DNA from: Leptasterias polaris | Lineage: Eukaryota > Echinodermata > Asteroidea > Forcipulatida > Asteriidae | Reading direction: 5' to 3' | DNA: 64,000 bases | Assembly: GCA_037783415.1 (NCBI GenBank) | Contig: JAZGTN010000119.1 | Span: 3,108,001 to 3,172,000, forward strand | Part shown: positions 47,537 through 58,109 of the stretch, piece after piece | Layout: every line of letters begins with the position of its first letter | Numbering within the stretch: the first letter of the stretch is position 1 | Program-made: the position numbers and the translations under genes | The notes under the pieces: model-generated | The model's database searches: none | Told to the model about the DNA's origin: nothing | What the model saw: the letters and a program-made list of their open reading frames with translations, nothing else

Positions 47537-49083
47537 GAATACTTGAACTGCTTTCCGGTGTTTCTAGTCTTTCCTTCTCAAACTCCCCATAATACAATGT
47601 TTGTAAGCCAATATTTTTCCACATGTAACCACAACTACTCACTTTACATACATGGACAGTGTTCACGGCCCCAGTTCCTGTTTCGCAACTTGTTTTGTAT
47701 GCAGGAGTTAAAGTTTACTTTTGTCGATATCATAATACTTTGTTTATCACTAACGGTGGCTGTTTCTGAATGCTGTTTGGGTGTGTGGTTTCCGCCATAT
47801 CCAATGTGACTTTTCTGCAACATTCGCAGATCTTGCAGGGTTTACACATTGTTTTAAACACTCATCTTTGTCAGTGACTAGCCAGCGAGACCGATAAGCT
47901 TGTTGTTTTACTAGCCCTCAGCTTGTTTTACTAGCCCTCAGCTTATTTTTGAATGGTCTTCTATAAACAAAATTGTAAGGAGCTTGAATTTGAAGATGTG
48001 TGCAAGCAGTGTGTTTTTCAAATAGCCAGGTGGAATACACCGAGAGAATTTCGACTGGTATCCTCAGGCGTTTTTAACAGGTGTTTGTCCTTCTCCTGAA
48101 GACCATCAGAGCATACTGATCGAAACATCGAGTCGTGACACCACCAGTTCCTTTCAGAACCTCCACAACTTGTGAAGAGAGATCTCATGTCAGTGGTGTT
48201 GCCACAAACCTTGGCTTGACATTTTGGCCATTGGACAACTGTAAAGAAAGGACTCCAAAGATGTTACAAACCATTGGATAACTGTTAAGGAAACAAGAAA
48301 TAAGTTTAGCTGGACCACGCTGGGGTGATTTTTGACCAGTCCTTTGGTGTTGTGGCAGATATTTGGCCCTCTCACCTCTGTGTAGGAAGCACTAAACTAG
48401 CCAGCCAAACCACTTGGACAGCATCTTGACTGGGCCTTGGATAATTTTGAGAACGCAGCTGGTTGATTATTTCTCCTTGAGGAAAGACATCACTACAAAA
48501 AGACATTATCTTGGGTCATCATCCATCAATCCTATGCAGATCATATCGAGGCTTGTGTCAGGGTTAGTCTGGTCCCAATCCCTTACTTGTATACATCGTC
48601 ATCATAGAGCCTCTGGGAACATGATCTATTGAGGAGAGGGAGCAGCATACAGGGTAGCATTCAGAGTCATGACAGTCAAGGGAGGTCAATGACAGTCAAT
48701 GATCACCATCGACTTCATAATGAGATCGTGTACAGCTTTGAAACACCTCGAGCATGTCGAAACGTGTGGAGGCTCACTACATGCAGAGCTTTTTGCCGTG
48801 GACGGCGGTCTTTGGTATTTATGAAGCACTAAGCAGACACTTCTCAGGCTTCTGCCATCTTTGTTGGATACCCCGTGTTCCACTGTGGTAGGAACACTGC
48901 TGATAATCAGTTAATTAAAGGGACCAGCCTATTTCTGTTACACTGAAAGAGCCTTAGTAGATACTGAACACCTGAAGAGGCCATCTTGTTTTACCTGGCA
49001 GCCTCACTTTCACAACATGCCTTCCTATAGGAGAGAAACATCGGGAAACTCCACTCACCGTTAGTTGAATCATTTCAAGAATC
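47537..49083. other. Intron or alternative 5' region; no exon recognised
   Basis: Unlike neighbouring introns this stretch has few recognisable repeats; only 48395-48420 (aaactagccagcc) matches a dispersed piece. It lies directly upstream of the ATG exon at 49084 and could hold its promoter and leader. No core promoter motif is convincing. Confidence 0.35.
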
Positions 49084-49284
49084 ATGGCTCATAAACTAAT
49101 AAGCTCAACGAACGTGACTCGACAGCAACGCTCGATGAGCGACAGCTTCCTCAGAGAGGATCATGGGAAGGAGAGGTCATCCTACGGGTGTCAGAGGTCA
49201 AATAGTGAGACCGCGGAGTCACCCAATCACAAGAGGAGGCCGTGGTCAATGCTCTTCTCATCACAAGCCAGTCATCTTTATAAT
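49084..49284 (+). CDS. Candidate alternative first coding exon, N terminus 3
   Basis: ATG 49084 (A at -3, G at +4) opens 67 codons that end in phase 0 at GTAGGT (49285), which matches the phase-0 acceptor of 56092. An in-frame TGA lies 18 nt upstream, which favours this ATG as the start, unless the weak acceptor-like tttcaag before it is used. The peptide is Ser/Arg-rich (MSDSFLREDHGKERSS, SNSETAESPNHKRRP), like other ORP N-terminal tails, with no domain. The resulting product would lack the parts encoded before 56092 and have 282 residues inside the window. Support is phase, composition and start context only. Confidence 0.5.
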
Positions 49285-50309
49285 GTAGGTGGGACCAAAG
49301 TTAGCTTTTGGATGGGGTCGCTTATGAAACTCTGTTTTTGTTTGATCACTGAAAGAGTTGAACCCCCTAACCCTTAAAGCTTGTTTATAGTCAGTCACAC
49401 GGCTGAAAACTTGACGAGCGATCAATAAAAACACATTTTTTAGTTATCGCTAAAGATATTGGCGATCATTAGCATTCAATGATTATCATCATGTGACTGT
49501 CTGTAAACCTTAGGCATGATATTCTTCCTACATTGTACTTATTCCAACTTTTTTCCCATGGGAAAAATTTAGAAAAGTTGCCATTAAATAACCCGAAAAG
49601 TCTATTTAGGCCTACACCATATATGTGCATATGTACATGTATGTAGGTAAGTCCTTGTACTCAACAAAATGTTCCTAGTTTTTTCCATAAACCAAATATC
49701 GTGCCTACACTAACCGTAACCCTGCCCCCCCCCCCCCCAACTGTAACCCTAACCCCAACCCCAACCCTAACCCTGAACCTCACCCTAATCCTAAGATTTC
49801 TAATTTACACTTAATTTGAATGCTACATGTCGGTGGCAACTTACATTTCAGGTAAATTTCCATTGTTTTAGTAGTACTGAGCAAGCACGCGTTTACCAGA
49901 ACAATAGACTTGCTTAGTAAGTCTGCTGCCACCTACATGTAGCGTCCCGGAAAGTCTCCCACTGCGGAAGGGAAGCGGAAGGGATGTCCTTGAGCCCTGG
50001 TGGGAAATCGTTTGTTTCTCATTAACTCTTTATGTACACTGTATAAACCGGAAGTACTTTACACACACTGTTTGTTTATGTGTACACTTCTATTTTGTAC
50101 ATCCCTGTCGAGACATCTTTTATTCTTTCTCTTGTCCCTGCAGTAAAGAACCTCCCATAGACTTTGTATACAAAATTTCTTGTTGAGCACCCCAGTCTTT
50201 AGACATGTTAGAATTCCCCTATGGAGACCATTTTGTTTTCCCTTTACTGTTTTGTTCTCGGTCTCCATTGGTAGTGAATATGAAATCCCCATTTTTTAAA
50301 TGCTTCAGA
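49285..50309. other. Intron with a telomere-like tract
   Basis: No exon. A C tract and degenerate CCCTAA repeats are at 49710-49795. Confidence 0.45.
49725..49797 (+). repeat. Degenerate telomere-like (CCCTAA)n tract
   Basis: ccctaaccccaaccccaacc continues with ctaaccctgaacctcaccct. Several perfect CCCTAA/CCCCAA units follow a C run. It is short and could be either an interstitial telomeric repeat or a simple repeat. Confidence 0.6.
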
Positions 50310-50460
50310 TTTCGTAGTTTAGGGCTTTCAAAATCAAAGATAAACACCAAGTGAAAAATATTTTGAAAACCATGTTTCAAATCAGCTTTCTTAGGCCAAA
50401 CTTATGGTCCAGAGTGCCCCACAGTTTTGAATAAAAAAAATCCTGGGGACAACCCTGGTT
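50310..50460. repeat. Fragment of the 11144-type TIR element
   Basis: agggctttcaaaatcaaaga, taaacaccaag, ggtccagagtgccccacagt and tggggacaaccctgg match the ordered motifs of the left half of 11144-11932. Confidence 0.6.
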
Positions 50461-50502
50461 ACCTTATAAATTTGCTGACTTCGAACACGATATTGATTAC
50501 AG

Positions 50503-50653
50503 TTTGTTTTTTACCCTTACAGTGACACCGATGTGTGTTAAGCACTGTATACGCAGTACATGTACTTACCCGAGTTCTGCGAAAAAAACAGAACTCGGGT
50601 AAGTACTGAGTATACAGTGCTTAACACACATCGGTGTAAGGGTAAAAAACAAA
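50503..50653. repeat. Long near-perfect hairpin, arms about 70 bp
   Basis: tttgttttttacccttacag... at the left is matched by gggtaaaaaacaaa at the right. Inside, gtgttaagcactgtatac pairs with gtatacagtgcttaacac, and cttacccgagttctg pairs with cagaactcgggtaag, around a loop of about 9 nt. Direct repeats ACGATATTGATT lie at 50487-50498 and 50693-50704. Confidence 0.85.
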
Positions 50654-50704
50654 TTATATTTTTTATCCCCGATGCAAAAATTAACATATTAAACGATATT
50701 GATT

Positions 50705-51363
50705 GTTCTAGACGTGTGGTCCATTAAGACTGCTGGTTGTAATGCTATCATCCTATGCACAGTCACGAACAGTGCCAGACAATAATCATTATACAATCAC
50801 ACTTAAATTTAACAATCTGTTTTTGTTCTTCTCTTTTTTTTAAATATATTTCTTCTTATCCACTCACCAGCAACAATGTCGCTGTACTGAAAGCTAATTT
50901 CACTTTCAGCAAACAAACAGATGATATCTTTCCAGTATCTACATGTAGGCCAATTTTTTGTTTCCTTTTTTTTGTTTTGGCGAGATTTGCTTTTTAGTTT
51001 TTAACACTTTTTTGCTTTGGGGTGATTTAATTGAGAAGTGGCCAGCTTTCGATCCATTTCTTTCTCTGCCTTCGGAGACTTTGTGTTTAAATAGATACAA
51101 TTGTTCAAAATGACATTTAGGTCAGAAATGTGTGTCCATGTTTGCAGTGCGAGGGAATTTTGTCTTTCGGAACTGGTTATGAAATTGTGCGTGGGTAAAG
51201 CGTGGGTGTCTTTGATGGCACCAATTTACATGTAAAATGCTTTTTTAATGAGTTGCAGAGAGCTATGTGCATATTCACAGCAAAACATCTAGCCTTGCAT
51301 CTTTTAAAAAATGTTTACACATGCAAGCATCCTAAGGAAAGGACTTTTTGACAAATACTTTAC
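50705..51363. other. No gene recognised
   Basis: AT-rich intron; no repeat or exon signal that I can support. Confidence 0.4.
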
Positions 51364-51370
51364 AAAGTAC

Positions 51371-51535
51371 AATAGGGAGACCGCCAACATAGGGCTAGAT
51401 AGCTCAGTTGGTAGAGCGCCGGCACGTTAAACCGGAGGTCGTTGGTTCAAATCCCGCTCTAGTCAATTTTTCTTTGTTCAACCCAACATCATTTAAACAT
51501 TTACCCAGTCAGTTTCCCTTGTGGTTTATTATTTG
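51371..51535 (+). repeat. 165-bp direct repeat with tRNA-like core, left copy
   Basis: Identical or nearly so to 51695-51859. It starts aatagggagaccgccaacat and ends cttgtggtttattatttg. The two copies are 324 bp apart with a 159-bp spacer that contains a C run. Confidence 0.9.
51393..51465 (+). tRNA. tRNA-Asn-like (GTT), probable tRNA-derived repeat
   Basis: The 73-nt cloverleaf has a 7-bp acceptor stem (GGCTAGA with TCTAGTC, one G-T), a D arm GCTC/GAGC, A box TAGCTCAGTTGG and B box GGTTCAAATCC. The anticodon loop ACGTTAA would read Asn. Position 33 is C instead of the near-universal T, the anticodon stem has a C-A closing mismatch, and the T stem has a T-C mismatch. TTTTT follows at once, which could stop Pol III. 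I take it for a tRNA-derived element rather than a working tRNA. Confidence 0.4.
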
Positions 51536-51694
51536 ATATCTGATATAAAGTCGCATCCCCTTAAGGTGATCCCCTGGCTGCCGCTTCCCAGGTTGTATCG
51601 TATACTTGGGTGTGATCCCTGGCTACACGGCAGTTTGTGGTTGAATGGCTTCTGACTGGCACCCCCCCCCCCCCCCGAACAAAGATATTGACAA

Positions 51695-51859
51695 AATAGG
51701 GAGACCGCCAACATAGGGCTAGATAGCTCAGTTGGTAGAGCGCCGGCACGTTAAACCGGAGGTCGTTGGTTCAAATCCCGCTCTAGTCAATTTTTCTTTG
51801 TTCAACCCAACATCATTTAAACATTTACCCAGTCAGTTTCCCTTGTGGTTTATTATTTG
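51695..51859 (+). repeat. 165-bp direct repeat with tRNA-like core, right copy
   Basis: Second copy of the unit. Just beyond it, aaagtacaatagg (51862-51874) repeats the bases at 51364-51376 that enter the left copy, so the whole block is flanked by a 13-bp direct repeat. Confidence 0.9.
51717..51789 (+). tRNA. tRNA-Asn-like (GTT), second copy
   Basis: Same sequence as 51393-51465, with the same C33 and stem mismatches and the same T5 stretch downstream. Identity of the two copies shows that the duplication is recent. Confidence 0.4.
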
Positions 51860-51874
51860 TTAAAGTACAATAGG

Positions 51875-53739
51875 CCTACACTAATACATATGATATTGAT
51901 TCCAGACTATAGCCGACTACAGCGCTATTATTATTTTTTGGGGGGCGTTTTGAAAATTTATTTTGACTGCTATGTGTATGTAGCTTACACTTTTTAAATT
52001 ATCATCTGTGTATTCGAGCTTTTTACCATGTTTTGCCATTCAGCCCCTGGGTTGCAATATGGTGTGAATAAACCAATAATAACTGAATAATAGTGCTTTC
52101 AAAAAATCATTTTCTGCTCAGCCAAAAAAATAAATAAACAGGAAACCAGTTGAAAATGTCACAGATGACATGGTATTTTGGCTGGTAACCTTTTTCTGGT
52201 AAAGCAAAATTGTTTTGTGTTTATGCAGCTCTATGAATGATGGAATTGAGCCCTGCATGGTCTTTGGGAACATTTTGAAGGAACAAATAAGTCCGGGATG
52301 AGTTTCATAAAATTGTAAAGCAGAAAATATTGTTTAGGACTTTATTCTTTGCAAAGTTGCTACTGTACATTTGAAGGGCCAGGATGGAAATGATCCCAAG
52401 TTTGAAAGTTAAGGCTTAAAAGCAAAACCAGCAGAGATGCTGCACTTAAGATAAAAGAGTGAAGGGTTAGAGGGAAAAACACAACTCCTGAAATTTGCTT
52501 TTTTGCTAAAAGAAAATATTATCTTCACATTTTGTGCTGAAAGGAAAGTTGTTTTGTAGTTTTTTTTATATTTCTTTTCAATAATAAACAATTGATTTTT
52601 ATTATATAATATTTTATTCCTTTCACTGTTCTGCTTCTGCATGACTTCAGAAATACCGACGACACGATCATTATCCAGACAAAAATTCCCTCACGTCAGT
52701 GGTTTTCCTTTCTCTTTTAATTAACGACTGATTTCATTAAGCGGATATGCAGGCCCGAGGCAAAGTAGCACAATACCGGTTCGCCGCGTGGACATTCGTG
52801 CCTCACTGAAACCACAAAATGTTTCTTTTTATAGTCGGTTCAGTTGATGGATAATTTCTGTATTGCAATAATGGTTTATTTTATACATTATTCATACTGT
52901 ACAAATATATTCAGCGCCACGGCCTTCCCGCCACAGACCTGCAGGGCCCAATCACATAGAGCTGCTTTAAAGCAAAACAAAAAGCCAAATGCAACAAAAT
53001 GTTAACTACATGTAAGGTTACCAGCCCAATTATCATGTCACATGTACAATTTGTGACTGGTATCCTGATCGCTTTCACCATTTTGATGATCAAATCAAGT
53101 TACATTCAAATCGATCAAAAATAAATTGACACATTAAAAAAAAAATTGTATTATCAGAAAAGGAAGATCATTTTACACAAGTATGTTGCGCAGTTTTGAG
53201 TAGCCCATAGGGCAAGTTGAGAAGTGGTATTTACTAGCCTATTGTATAGCAGTTTTTACTAGACAATGTACGCCTGGCTAGTGTTAAAGGCCTATGGGTT
53301 GAAAAGTTATTTCATAACATTTCATAACTCATTTGTTTGAAGCTGCTTATTTGTTATCTGCTTACTTGTAATGTATCTTTCCCTCTTTGTTGTTCTCTTT
53401 ATGCGCTTAGAGGCTTTTGCATTAGGCGCTTTATAAATGTCTTTATTATTATTAATATTATTATTATTATTATTATAACATTTTGTCTTCTTAAATGTAT
53501 TATACAGGATTTGTAGAGCTGATAAAATAGTCCCAGACAGTGTTCATGTCATGTGTGATCAACCAGAACATTTTGGCTTAATACGTTGTGTGCGAGTCAG
53601 GAGAAAATAGTGAAAAACCACGCACAATTTTCAACACATTGGTCTTAATTTAGGTTGTAACAACCAAAATTAGCTGTTGTCATGGTTGTGGTTTTTGTTT
53701 TCAGATAAAATTTCTCAAATGTGACTTCATTTAAGAGGG
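51875..53739. other. Intron; MITE pieces and a SINE tail
   Basis: 52110-52250, 52295-52340 and 52945-53085 carry GCTTAAGCA-family motifs (gaaaccagttgaaaatgtca, catggtattttggctggtaa). 53395-53475 is a SINE 3' end (gcgctttataaatg then (ATT)n). No exon is seen. Confidence 0.5.
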
Positions 53740-53749
53740 AAATTAGCTA

Positions 53750-54215
53750 CATGTACCACTAACCATTAACCCTTCTACTGTTTGACCATTCAATATCATC
53801 CACTGTGGTTTTGAATGGTAGATAAGATAGTGTTTAGTCCAATAATTGTCCTTTTGGGTCTTTCATGTTTTCTGTCTGTTCTTTTAGGGGTTTTCCCCTC
53901 TTGCCATGTGTGTATTTTTGTTTTGTTTTGTTTACTTCCTTAAATTTGTGTTACAATTTTCTGTTTTTTAATGTTTAATATTTATATTTTTATCCGTCCT
54001 GTAATTGGCGCTTGCGTTGTTGGATGTTGAATAAAATAAAATAAAATAAAATAAACTATGCCAGCCTGCAATGTAATATCATGTGGTAAATGCATCTACA
54101 CAGTACACACATGTTATGTGTACAGTTGTGCCATCGTACACAACCATTGCAGTTGAATGGTTTCATATGGTTGGTCAACTCACTGGAAAATGTTACCAAG
54201 AGTAGGAGGGTTAAT
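53750..54215 (-). repeat. Inverted fragment of the 15.8-kb array unit, split by a LINE-like tail
   Basis: Minus-strand order matches the 15790-16950 unit: gtaggagggttaatgg at the right, then the piece ending in tatgccagcctgcaatgtaa, and, beyond the insertion, ccactgtggttttgaatg and taacccttctactgtttgac. Confidence 0.7.
53828..54057 (+). mobile_element. 5'-truncated non-LTR retrotransposon 3' end
   Basis: A T-rich 3'-UTR-like stretch ends ttggatgttgaataaaataa with five AAAAT/AATAA units. It interrupts the repeat unit above, whose uninterrupted form is seen near 15790 on the other strand. No reverse transcriptase frame remains. The tail type is typical of LINE or SINE insertion; the family is not identified. 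Confidence 0.5.
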
Positions 54216-56091
54216 GGATTTGTTTCCTCCAATTTAGATGAAAAGATTATACTCGAATACTAAAAATAGCTATTTAGGATTAAATGTAGATTTTCGGGTC
54301 TAATCGGCCATAATCGGACTTACCATCCTCTAAAGATAAAAATCCAGGTTCTCGTTCGGGTCCATTTACAGATACCCAAGAGCTGAAGCGTTGTGGCATA
54401 CGGGTACCCGGGCCTAAAGTTATCCGCAAACGCACCGGCCTAGTTCTTACCCCAGAAACCAGACTTGTTTTTGTCATAAATTTCAGTAATCAGATTGTGC
54501 TGATTTCTTGAACTGCGCATCACAGACTAATTATACATAACCCTTCTGCACCATGTTTTGACACCACAGTACAACAACCCATCACATACACACACACAAA
54601 CCTCAATTAATTACGCGATTGAAAAGCGTTCGCCGTAATCCGCTAATTTTAGCTTGCCCCGAGGGGCCACAGACCAAGCAGCACAAACTAAAAAGATTTA
54701 TTGAACGTTTTTGTTTACACACCAATGTCCAAAATAGATTGTTTATTCGGATTGTATTTAATCCTGGCTTCCTGCTGTTGTCTAAAGCTCGGGAAAAAAT
54801 TCCAAGCGGTAATTGATCAAATGTCGGCTGGCACATATCATCCGGTTGTCATATTTGTCTTAAACAGTCTGACGCCTCGCGCTAGTTTTTTTGCCTCCTT
54901 GCACACAAGTGCAGTCACTCAGTATTTCTCAAGTTAGCTGTGAAGAACAAGCAGATCTTCTTCAAGGTCGTACATGTATTGCTCCTCTTCATCTACACAG
55001 TGGACTGCCGAAAGTTTATTTAAATCTTACGCTTAGCCATCCATTTTCAATCTTTGCGGACATCATTTGAAACCATCTTGTTTTAACGGAAATCACTCTG
55101 GAACTATGTCTTACCCGAGCTTCTTTTCAGACCTCTCTCTTACTGACCTCATATATCTCTTCCTCTGTGTCGTTCTTCCGGCCTCCTTATTCTTTGTCAC
55201 TCTTCTGTTTTCCCTTGATCCATCCCTCCCGCCGTTCCTCCCCCCTCTCCTCCCCCCAGCTTGTCCTCCTTAGTGCCCTTGGACACTTCCTCTCCTCCCC
55301 ATCTTAATTATCCTTGAAAGTTATTTTCTCAGCCCCCCCCCCCCATCCTGTAATTTATCATTTCTTCTTCCTGAGCATCTTCAGTTATTTTTATCTCCTT
55401 AAATACATCTTGTAATTACTTCCTCCATCCGCCACTTGCATCCTGCTCATTCTTATTTTCATTGTCATCACATCTTGCCCTCGTTCGTGAAATCGTCCTA
55501 GTTTCCAGTGATAAACAAAATCGTTATCCACAATGTCTTCCTAGAAACTGCTGTTTCTTGTGCTAAACTGTGATCGTTCTCCATCACCTCACTTTTCATC
55601 CTTCTTTACCTCCTTCCTCTTAGGATGCACATCTCGTTTGAGTTCTTACTTCCATTTCTAACCAACCATCCTTAAAATTGAACTTCACTCTTCCTCATCC
55701 TCCTTCGCTGTCTCCTTTGTCTTCTCTCTCACCTCTGTATTCTCATACCATTTCATCGTCCCACTCGCCCCTCTTTCCAATCCTTTCCTTGAACTTCAAA
55801 ACTGGAGCCACCCACCAGAAACAGTATTAGATGAGTGCGCAAGCTTCACATGCAGGAAGTACCGCGCACCGAGCGCGAGTAACATTCGTAAGAAAATTTC
55901 TTTGTGGTATTAAAGACTCACCCGTGTAGAAGAGAACTTTTTGAAAATACATCCCACCAGTCTCAAACTTTGCCAATTATTTTGATGTTATTCTCTTTGG
56001 TTGTTAGCAATTTAAATCTGGTTGCTTGATTTCTTGTTTTCATTATTTCTGTTTATCTGTGATTCACTTTTTGTTTTTCTTGTTTCTTCAG
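54216..56091. other. Intron; pyrimidine-rich stretch
   Basis: From about 55080 to 55800 the + strand is strongly C/T-rich (tcctccccccagcttgtcct and similar), without a clear repeat unit or exon. Nothing else is recognised. Confidence 0.45.
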
Positions 56092-56178
56092 TCTGAAGGG
56101 AAACTAAACACAACTGGAGATGGCTACGGTACAACAAGCACCATCCCGAGCAAGCTCTCGAAGAGGGAATCTCTTAAG
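56092..56178 (+). CDS. OSBPL8: ORP gene exon, basic linker before the PH domain
   Basis: Acceptor ttgtttcttcag ends at 56091; donor GTAAGA starts at 56179. 29 codons, phase 0 to phase 0, beginning SEGKLNTTGDGYG and ending SKLSKRESLK. The last ten residues match the SKLTKKESLK-type string found just before the PH domain in vertebrate ORP8 (and VTKKETLK in ORP5). In the family this polybasic stretch helps to bring the protein to the plasma membrane. It accepts phase 0, so it can be reached from 44661 or from the alternative exon 49084-49284. Confidence 0.9.
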
Positions 56179-56204
56179 GTAAGACCTCATTGCTCTCAAC
56201 AATT

Positions 56205-56325
56205 ACCTCAAATGTGCCCTGAGCTGCAACCTCAACATATCCCTCAAACACGGCCCTCAACCCTATCCTCAACCCCACCCTCAACTATACCCCCAACCCT
56301 ACCCCCAATCCTACCCTACAGCTTA
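56205..56325 (+). repeat. CCCTCAACC-type simple repeat
   Basis: ctcaaccctatcctcaaccc continues with caccctcaactatacccc and ccaatcctaccct. It is an imperfect CA/CT-rich minisatellite in the intron right after the exon. Confidence 0.7.
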
Positions 56326-56459
56326 ACGAAATTTGACCCTTGGAAAAATTACTGTACTAACGTTCAGGCTAGCGCTAAAATTACAGTCTGCCGTAATGCC
56401 TGAGAGATTGAAATGAAGGAAGGATATTTCAATCACTCAAAGGGATATGTAGCTAGTCA

Positions 56460-56990
56460 ATCATCTCCACTGATACCGCAGTGTGAAATTATTGAACGTC
56501 TTCTGCGGCTCAAATTGGCTTCAGTTGTTCTAAGTGGAACAACTCTCTCTAATGCTCGGGAGTTGTTGACTCTAGATAGCGGGAGACTTTGAACAATTCT
56601 ATTTATTCTGGACTTGCCTTTCTTGAGCGACATTTCACCGGAAAAGTTCAACGTATTTGTAATGCTCTTTCTGATTTTGTATTGTGGCCAGCGTGGCTTT
56701 TTAATAACTGTCAGAGAGTTTGAGATAAATTCAAATTTAAGATCGACAATACCGACCCTGAACATTCTTCTAGTGATGGATGACTTACCGGAAAAGTTCA
56801 CCTGATTTGTAACGCTTCGTCTGCTTTTGAATCGTACTTAGCCTAGTTCTTTACAAACTGCCAGAGTGTGGGATTGCAGGCAACTTCAAATTACAGATCA
56901 CTGGACCATTGTCGACCGTATTTACCCTGGACAATCTTCTAACGACAGAAGTTGTGCCCTGCGAAACTATTTATTTTAATTTTTTTCCTG
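56460..56990 (+). repeat. Degenerate tandem duplication, unit about 160-170 bp
   Basis: accggaaaagttca, tttgtaatgctctttctg / tttgtaacgcttcgtctg, and taactgtcagagagt / aaactgccagagtgt recur in the same order. No coding evidence supports the frames here. Confidence 0.65.
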
Positions 56991-57000
56991 TCAATGCTAA

Positions 57001-57953
57001 GGGGCCGTTCACAATTATCAACATTTTCACGAGCGTACAAACCGTACACTTTTTCAAGCCCCCCCCCCTCCCCCCTAAAAGTGTACGAAAAAAATGTTGA
57101 TTTTTTTTCACACAAGTCTACATGGTTGAACAACACCGGTTGAACATGAGCGCTGATATGCAATTGCGTCGGGGGCTAGACCCGGTAAAATGCTCCGCGT
57201 TAGTCTTTGATTAAAGCCGTTGTTGTTCATTTTTCATTATTAAAGCCCGATGTCCCATTAAACTTACCCATGTCGTCATCCCGTTCCACCAAGAGAGGGC
57301 GCTGTACTAAAAACTGTATTAAAAAGCCAACACCCTGAGCCAAGACTAGGCGCACACGGTCTTTCACGTCGTGATGAACGCATCGCGCTTGTTTTAATTG
57401 TGGAACACATTTCTAAGGAATGTCACAAAAACATATTGAAAATGAGGACGAACAACACATTGTTACCAAGTAAGAATTGTGGCCTATATATTTCTGTTAA
57501 TGTTTTGTTTACGCTGCAGTACAAAGCCTGTTATTCTGACTGTAGCGCTGGCCCAAAATCCGGACACGGATTTCACTTGCTAAAGTTTTCCGCGTTTTTT
57601 CTGTGACCCGCTCACATGCCTGTGAGCTAGGGAACGGAAGGGGAATTGCGCAATAATTTGCACTCGCGTTTTGACATGTTTGGTTCATGTACATGTACGT
57701 GTGTAGGACTACAATGCCGCGCATGCTGTACACAATACTGTACACAATACGGGGCGCGACCGTCTCGGCCAGTGCTCGCTCGGCATTGGTTGCGGCGTGG
57801 ATGGGATGTGAGCAATGTCGGCTGTGGCGACGGGCGAGAAAACAGATCGACATTTTAAAAATAAAAACAAAAACGTACGGCGGGCATTAACCCCCTCCCC
57901 CCCAGCGTACGGTTTGTACGCTCGTGAAAATGTTGATAATTGTGAACGGCCCC
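57001..57953. mobile_element. Harbinger-type MITE, copy 2 (953 bp)
   Basis: Same terminal inverted repeats as 22356-23220 (GGGGCCGTTCACAATTATCA), with TAA duplicated on both sides (56998-57000 and 57954-57956). The shared core includes gggggctagacccggtaaaa and ccaccaagagagggcgctgt. A private segment lies at about 57580-57830. No transposase. Frames on both strands of up to 114 codons are not conserved with copy 1. Confidence 0.9.
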
Positions 57954-58109
57954 TAAGTCTTTTAAGTTTGAGAAAAAGTTTGGAAGACACCGGCCTTACA
58001 TCACAGTAAGTGAACTCATACAATAAACACCTTCTAGAATTTGGATATCATTGCTTAAAGCAAACCTTCCCCTCCCCCACCCCGAACTAGCCTTCTTCAC
58101 TCCCTCTTG

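Noticed and set aside
51393..51789. Two functional tRNA-Asn genes
   Set aside because: C at position 33 and mismatches in the anticodon and T stems make function unlikely; the repeat context points to a tRNA-derived element.
56026..56403. 125-codon frame extending beyond the 56092-56178 exon
   Set aside because: The conserved part ends exactly at a GTAAGA donor, and the following residues come from a CCCTCAACC simple repeat in the intron.
57001..57953. Frames of 60-114 codons inside the Harbinger-type MITE as a transposase or gene
   Set aside because: They are not shared with the copy at 22356-23220 and show no transposase motif.
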